A DNA stretch of 64,000 bases from Betaproteobacteria bacterium (GTDB taxonomy: Bacteria; Pseudomonadota; Gammaproteobacteria; Burkholderiales; Usitatibacteraceae): assembly GCA_016711875.1 (NCBI GenBank), contig JADJSD010000006.1, positions 1-64,000 of the forward strand, written 5' to 3'. The notes under the pieces are model-generated. The model had not been told where the DNA came from, did no database searches, and saw only the letters and a list, made by a program, of their open reading frames with translations. This document shows, one piece after another, positions 60,894-64,000 of this stretch (positions within the stretch are counted from its first letter, which is position 1; every line of letters begins with the position of its first letter). The position numbers were made by a program, and so were the translations under genes.

Positions 60894-62189
60894 CAGCGTT
60901 CCTCCAGCACGGCGGCCGCGACGACGGCGGCGAGCGCGGCCGGGACGACCTTCACGAAAGGGCCGAGGGGATCGAGCCACAGTCCCGGCGTGAGGAGCGT
61001 TCCCGCCGCGAGATAGCCGGCGGAGACGGCGACCATGCCCAGGCAGGCGGCGCGCGCCCACCGCCGGGCGAGCACGGCGAACCCCAGGCGATGTCGACGA
61101 AGGCGCCGATGACGACGAACGCCTTCGCCGCGCTCTCGGGCACGACGCTTTCGGAAAGGACCCGGGCCGCGCGATCCACGTCGGCGAGCCCGATGAGGCC
61201 GGAGGCGATCCAGAACGCCGCGAGCGTGGCGACGAGGAGCGGCAGCAGCAGGCCGAGCCGGGCGAACACCCGTTCCTGCGGGCCGGCGGGCCGCGCGGCC
61301 AGCAGCTCGTCGAGGCTGGCCAGGGGCCGCCCGCGGTGGGCCTCGAGGGGCGCGGGGTCGCCGATCACCTCGGCCTCGAGCGCGCGCACCGCCGTGGTCC
61401 GAAGCGGCGAACGCCAGCCCAGGTGCGCAAGCGCATCGGCGATGGCGCAGACGATCGCGACGCCGCCGCGCGGCACCACGAGCGTGGCTCGCGCAGGCGG
61501 CACGCCCAGCCAAGCGCGCATCTTCGCGACGACCTCGCGCAGCGGGCGGGGCGCGTTCTCCACGAGGTCGAACGCCGCGCGGGCGGGCAGGCGGCTCTCG
61601 ACGGCCTCAACCACGATGCGCGCCACGTCGTCGAGCGCGACGCACTGCACGCGCGAGTCCGGCAAGGCGAGCGGTTGCACGAGGGGGAAGGCCGCGAGCG
61701 TGCGCAGCAGCGCCGAGCCACCCCAGGCCTGTGCCCCGAGCACGAGGCCGGGACGCAGGATCACGTAGTCCGCGCCGCTTCGCCGCAGGGCTTCCTCGCC
61801 CGACGCCTTCGTGCGCATGAAGGCCGTGGTCGCGTCGACCCGCGCGCCGGGCGCGGAACCTGCACGATCCGGATTCCCGGCGATGCTGCGCACGCTTCCG
61901 CGAGCGCGGCGATGGCTGCGTGGTGCACCTGCTCGAGATCGTCGCGCGGACCGTCCTGCAGCGCGCCGGCGGCGTTCACGACGGCATCGAGACCGGCCAA
62001 CAGGGGTTTCCAGTCGGCGGCGCTGCGCAGCGACGCGAGATCGGCGCACACCCAGCCGATGGAAGGCAGCACGCGCGGACCGGTGGCGGGATCGCGTCCG
62101 AGCCCCGTCACTTCGTGGCCGGCCGCCTGCAGCGCGCGGGCTAGGGCGATGCCGATGAGGCCGTAGGCGCCGAGGACGAGGACTCGCAT
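60893..62189 (-). pseudogene. SDR/NAD-epimerase with C-terminal DoxX-like membrane domain, frameshifted twice
   Basis: ATG 62189 starts a Rossmann domain (MRVLVLGAYGLIGIALARAL). At 61855-61860 GGTTCC appears to lack one T: restoring it gives IVQVSAPGARVDATTAFMRT and the continuation YVILRPGLVLGAQAWGGSAL. Around 61084-61090 a missing C breaks the DoxX-like part; restoring it joins FVVIGAFVDIA to LGFAVLARRWARAACLGMVA and the end near 60893. The intact protein would bind NAD(P) in the cytoplasm and have four C-terminal membrane helices. Both indels are in short homopolymers, so sequencing error is a serious possibility. Confidence 0.82.
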
Positions 62190-62229
62190 GCGGGGGCGGG
62201 CGGGAGGGGGCGCCGTCATTATCCCCGCG

Positions 62230-62258
62230 TTTACAACCGGGGGTCCGGGCTCTATCCT
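62230..62258 (+). promoter_or_regulatory. sigma-70-type promoter for the ABC ATPase gene
   Basis: TTTACA (62230-62235) and TATCCT (62253-62258) are separated by 17 bases, the best -35/-10 pair noticed in the window. Transcription would begin near 62265, about 64 bases before the ATG at 62329. It lies in the 139-base divergent gap next to the SDR-DoxX gene. Confidence 0.65.
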
Positions 62259-62267
62259 GAGGGCCCA

Positions 62268-62287
62268 GGCGGCACTTCGGTGCCGCC
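62268..62287 (+). other. 5'-leader hairpin with TTCG tetraloop
   Basis: GGCGGCAC-TTCG-GTGCCGCC is a perfect eight-base stem closed by the very stable UUCG loop. It lies at the predicted start of the ABC-ATPase transcript. TTCAATTT follows, which is not a strong U-tract, so mRNA protection or a weak attenuator are both possible. Confidence 0.6.
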
Positions 62288-62328
62288 TTCAATTTCCGGA
62301 CCCGAGGCGACTGGCCCATGACCCACCG

Positions 62329-63441
62329 ATGAGCGCGAACGCACCGGCCCATTCGCCGCCCCCTCCCGTCGCCGCGCGCGAGCCCTACCTCGTTCTCTCC
62401 GGCATCCGCAAGACCTTCGGCGCGTTCGAGGCGCTCAAGGACATCGACCTGCAGATCCACCAGGGCGAATTCGTCTGCTTCCTCGGACCCTCGGGCTGCG
62501 GCAAGACGACGCTCCTTCGGATCATCGCCGGGCTGGAAAAGCAGACCTCGGGCACGATCCGGCAGGGCGGGCGCGACATTTCCTCGCTCGCGCCGACGAA
62601 GCGCGACTACGGCATCGTCTTCCAGTCCTACGCGCTCTTTCCGAACCTCACGGTCTTCGACAACGTCGCCTACGGCCTCGTGAACCGGCGCATGCCGGGC
62701 CGGGACATCGAGGCGCGCGTGGCGGAGCTGCTGAAGCTCATCGGACTGCCCGGCGCGGGACCGAAGTACCCCAATCACCTGTCGGGCGGCGAGCAGCAGC
62801 GCGTGGCCCTCGCGCGGGCCCTCGCCACCTCGCCGGGCCTGCTGCTGCTCGACGAGCCGCTCTCCGCCCTCGACGCCATCGTGCGCGCGCACCTGCGCCA
62901 CGAGGTCCGCGAGCTGCAGCAGCGGCTCGGCGTGACGACGATCATGGTCACGCACGACCAGGAGGAGGCGCTCACCATGGCCGACCGCATCGTCGTGATG
63001 AACCACGGCGTGATCAACCAGGTCGGCAGCCCGCTCACCGTCTATCGCGAACCCGCCACCCCGTTCGCAGCTCACTTCGTGGGCAAGGCGAACACGCTGG
63101 ATGCCGTGGTCGAGGCGCCCGGGCTCCTTCGCATCGGCGAGCGCGCCGTGGCCTGCGTCGGTGCCACCGGGCCGGCGGGCCGCGCGGTGCGCCTGTTCCT
63201 GCGCCCGGAGGACGTCGTGCCCAGCTGGATGGCCGCCCCGACCGATGAACTCGTCGATTCGATCATCGAGAAGGTCGACTTCCATGGCTCGTACTGCCTC
63301 GCGAGCATCGCGATTCCCGGGCTGGGGCAGCCGCTGACGATGTTCCTCACGCTCAACAGCGTGGGCGACCGCGGCCTGCGCGGGGGCAGCCCGCTGCAGG
63401 TGCGCATCCTGGGTGACCGGATCCGGGTCTTCGGCCCGTGA
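62329..63441 (+). CDS. ABC transporter ATPase (PotA/FbpC-like, with TOBE-like C-terminus)
   Basis: A 370-residue ATPase of the spermidine/putrescine, iron or aminoethylphosphonate type. Walker A LGPSGCGKTTLLR, Q-loop VFQSYALF, signature LSGGEQQRVALARAL, Walker B LLLLDEPLSALD and H-loop VTHDQEE are all intact. The C-terminal 100 residues (VRLFLRPEDVVP, VDFHGSYCLASIAI) form a TOBE-like regulatory domain. Its stop overlaps the GTG of the DAO-type oxidoreductase, suggesting import and oxidation of an amine or amino-acid-like substrate. The remaining transporter genes would lie beyond the window. Confidence 0.92.
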   Translation: MSANAPAHSPPPPVAAREPYLVLSGIRKTFGAFEALKDIDLQIHQGEFVCFLGPSGCGKTTLLRIIAGLEKQTSGTIRQGGRDISSLAPTKRDYGIVFQSYALFPNLTVFDNVAYGLVNRRMPGRDIEARVAELLKLIGLPGAGPKYPNHLSGGEQQRVALARALATSPGLLLLDEPLSALDAIVRAHLRHEVRELQQRLGVTTIMVTHDQEEALTMADRIVVMNHGVINQVGSPLTVYREPATPFAAHFVGKANTLDAVVEAPGLLRIGERAVACVGATGPAGRAVRLFLRPEDVVPSWMAAPTDELVDSIIEKVDFHGSYCLASIAIPGLGQPLTMFLTLNSVGDRGLRGGSPLQVRILGDRIRVFGP

Positions 63442-64000
63442 GTACGGCCCTGCCGCCGTCGGCGGCCGTCGTCATCGTGGGCGGCGGCATCCTGGGTTGC
63501 AGCATCGCATGGCACCTCGCCCGCAAGGGCCAGTCCGGACGTCATCGTCCTCGAGCGGAACGACCTGGGCTCCGGCGCCACGTCGCGGTCCGCGGGGCTG
63601 GTCGCGCGGGGCCGCCTGCACGCACCCACGATGCCGATGGTGCGCCGCACGCGCGAGGCGATGGCCGAACTCGAGTCATCCCTTGGCGAGCCCGTGGGCT
63701 TCCGAAAGGTCGGCAGCGTTCGGGTGGCCACGAGCGAGCAACGCGCCTCGGAGCTCGACACCATGAACGGGTGGTTGGCGCAGTCGGGTGTCGCCGTGCG
63801 CGGGATCGACGCCGCCGAGGCCCGCTCGCTCGTGCCGTGGCTGGACGCCTCGGGCGCGCGCCGCATCGCCTACGTCGAGGACGACGGCTACGTGGACGCC
63901 TACCAGTTCGCGAGCGCCTACGCCCGTGCGGCGCGCGCGCTCGGCGTGCGGTTCCGGGCGCGGACGGGCGTGGAGGGCCTCGTGGTCGCGAACGGCCGCG
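63438..64000 (+). pseudogene. FAD-dependent DAO-family oxidoreductase, frameshifted and cut by the window edge
   Basis: GTG 63438 overlaps the ATPase stop. The N-terminus contains VVIVGGGILGCSIAWHLARK, an FAD motif. At 63535-63538 (TCCGGAC) one extra base breaks the frame; removing it gives DVIVLERNDLGSGATSRSAG, GLVARGRLHAPTMP and a continuous frame to base 64000 (EDDGYVDAYQFASAYARAAR). The 3' end lies outside. It resembles glycine/sarcosine-type oxidases and probably oxidises the ligand imported by the adjacent ABC system. The break may be a sequencing error. Confidence 0.82.

Overview
The window is high-GC, tightly packed bacterial DNA. It most likely comes from the chromosome of a Burkholderiales-like betaproteobacterium. 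The main support is four Bug/TctC-type tricarboxylate-binding receptors (8261, 11446, 35014, 59369), several IclR and GntR regulators beside catabolic operons, and many start/stop overlaps (ATGA, GTGA, TTGA) that imply translational coupling. No rRNA, tRNA, CRISPR array or transposase gene was seen, and no gene-free stretch exceeds 300 bases.

Layout, left part. 1-5.0 kb holds an IclR regulator (cut by the window edge), a cyclic amidohydrolase and a NitT/TauT-type ABC importer. 5.1-9.2 kb holds a GntR regulator, a DAO-type flavoprotein, an Ldh2-type imino-acid reductase and a Bug receptor. 9.5-11.4 kb is a soluble TPR histidine kinase. 11.4-16.8 kb is a second catabolic locus: Bug receptor, HutC-type GntR, FAD oxidoreductase and two enolase-superfamily genes, each broken by one frameshift. 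17.7-20.5 kb holds a MASE1 membrane sensor without an output domain, coupled to an alpha/beta-hydrolase fused to a SnoaL-like domain and an acyl-CoA-binding (ACBP) domain. 20.5-25.2 kb encodes a CheB-CheR-PAS protein coupled to a hybrid kinase.

Middle. 26.0-32.3 kb is a seven-gene, mostly overlapping operon: thermostable-hemolysin-family protein, AMP ligase, haem-oxygenase-like di-iron protein, SDR, secreted TPR protein, response regulator and sensor kinase. This is the best candidate for an undescribed small-molecule system. 32.3-39.7 kb is an IclR-controlled catabolic island with a TauD-like oxygenase, SDR, Bug receptor, CMD-family protein, M20 hydrolase, deacetylase and aldo-keto reductase. 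A VapBC pair follows.

Right part. 40.4-50.5 kb (minus strand) carries SelO, an Omp85 protein, an MFS exporter, persulfide dioxygenase-rhodanese, a periplasmic amino-acid-binding protein, a lipoprotein, a LysM protein, a cysteine-synthase-like enzyme and an APC permease. 50.6-56.4 kb (plus strand) has a MazG-like enzyme, a methyltransferase and a 1398-residue hybrid kinase. 56.4-62.2 kb (minus strand) has leuD/leuC-like genes, a PEP-mutase/isocitrate-lyase-family lyase, a frameshifted Bug receptor, a DUF2269-like membrane protein and a frameshifted SDR-DoxX gene. The window ends in an ABC ATPase and a frameshifted DAO-type oxidoreductase.

A family of palindromic repeats built on GGGGACAGGTGAATTT and its inverse sits at gene ends between 8 and 25.5 kb and supplies or overlaps the stop codons of six genes. 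Several single-base frameshifts (15.43, 16.49, 59.48, 60.27, 61.09, 61.86, 63.54 kb) interrupt otherwise well-conserved genes. They could be sequencing errors or real decay.
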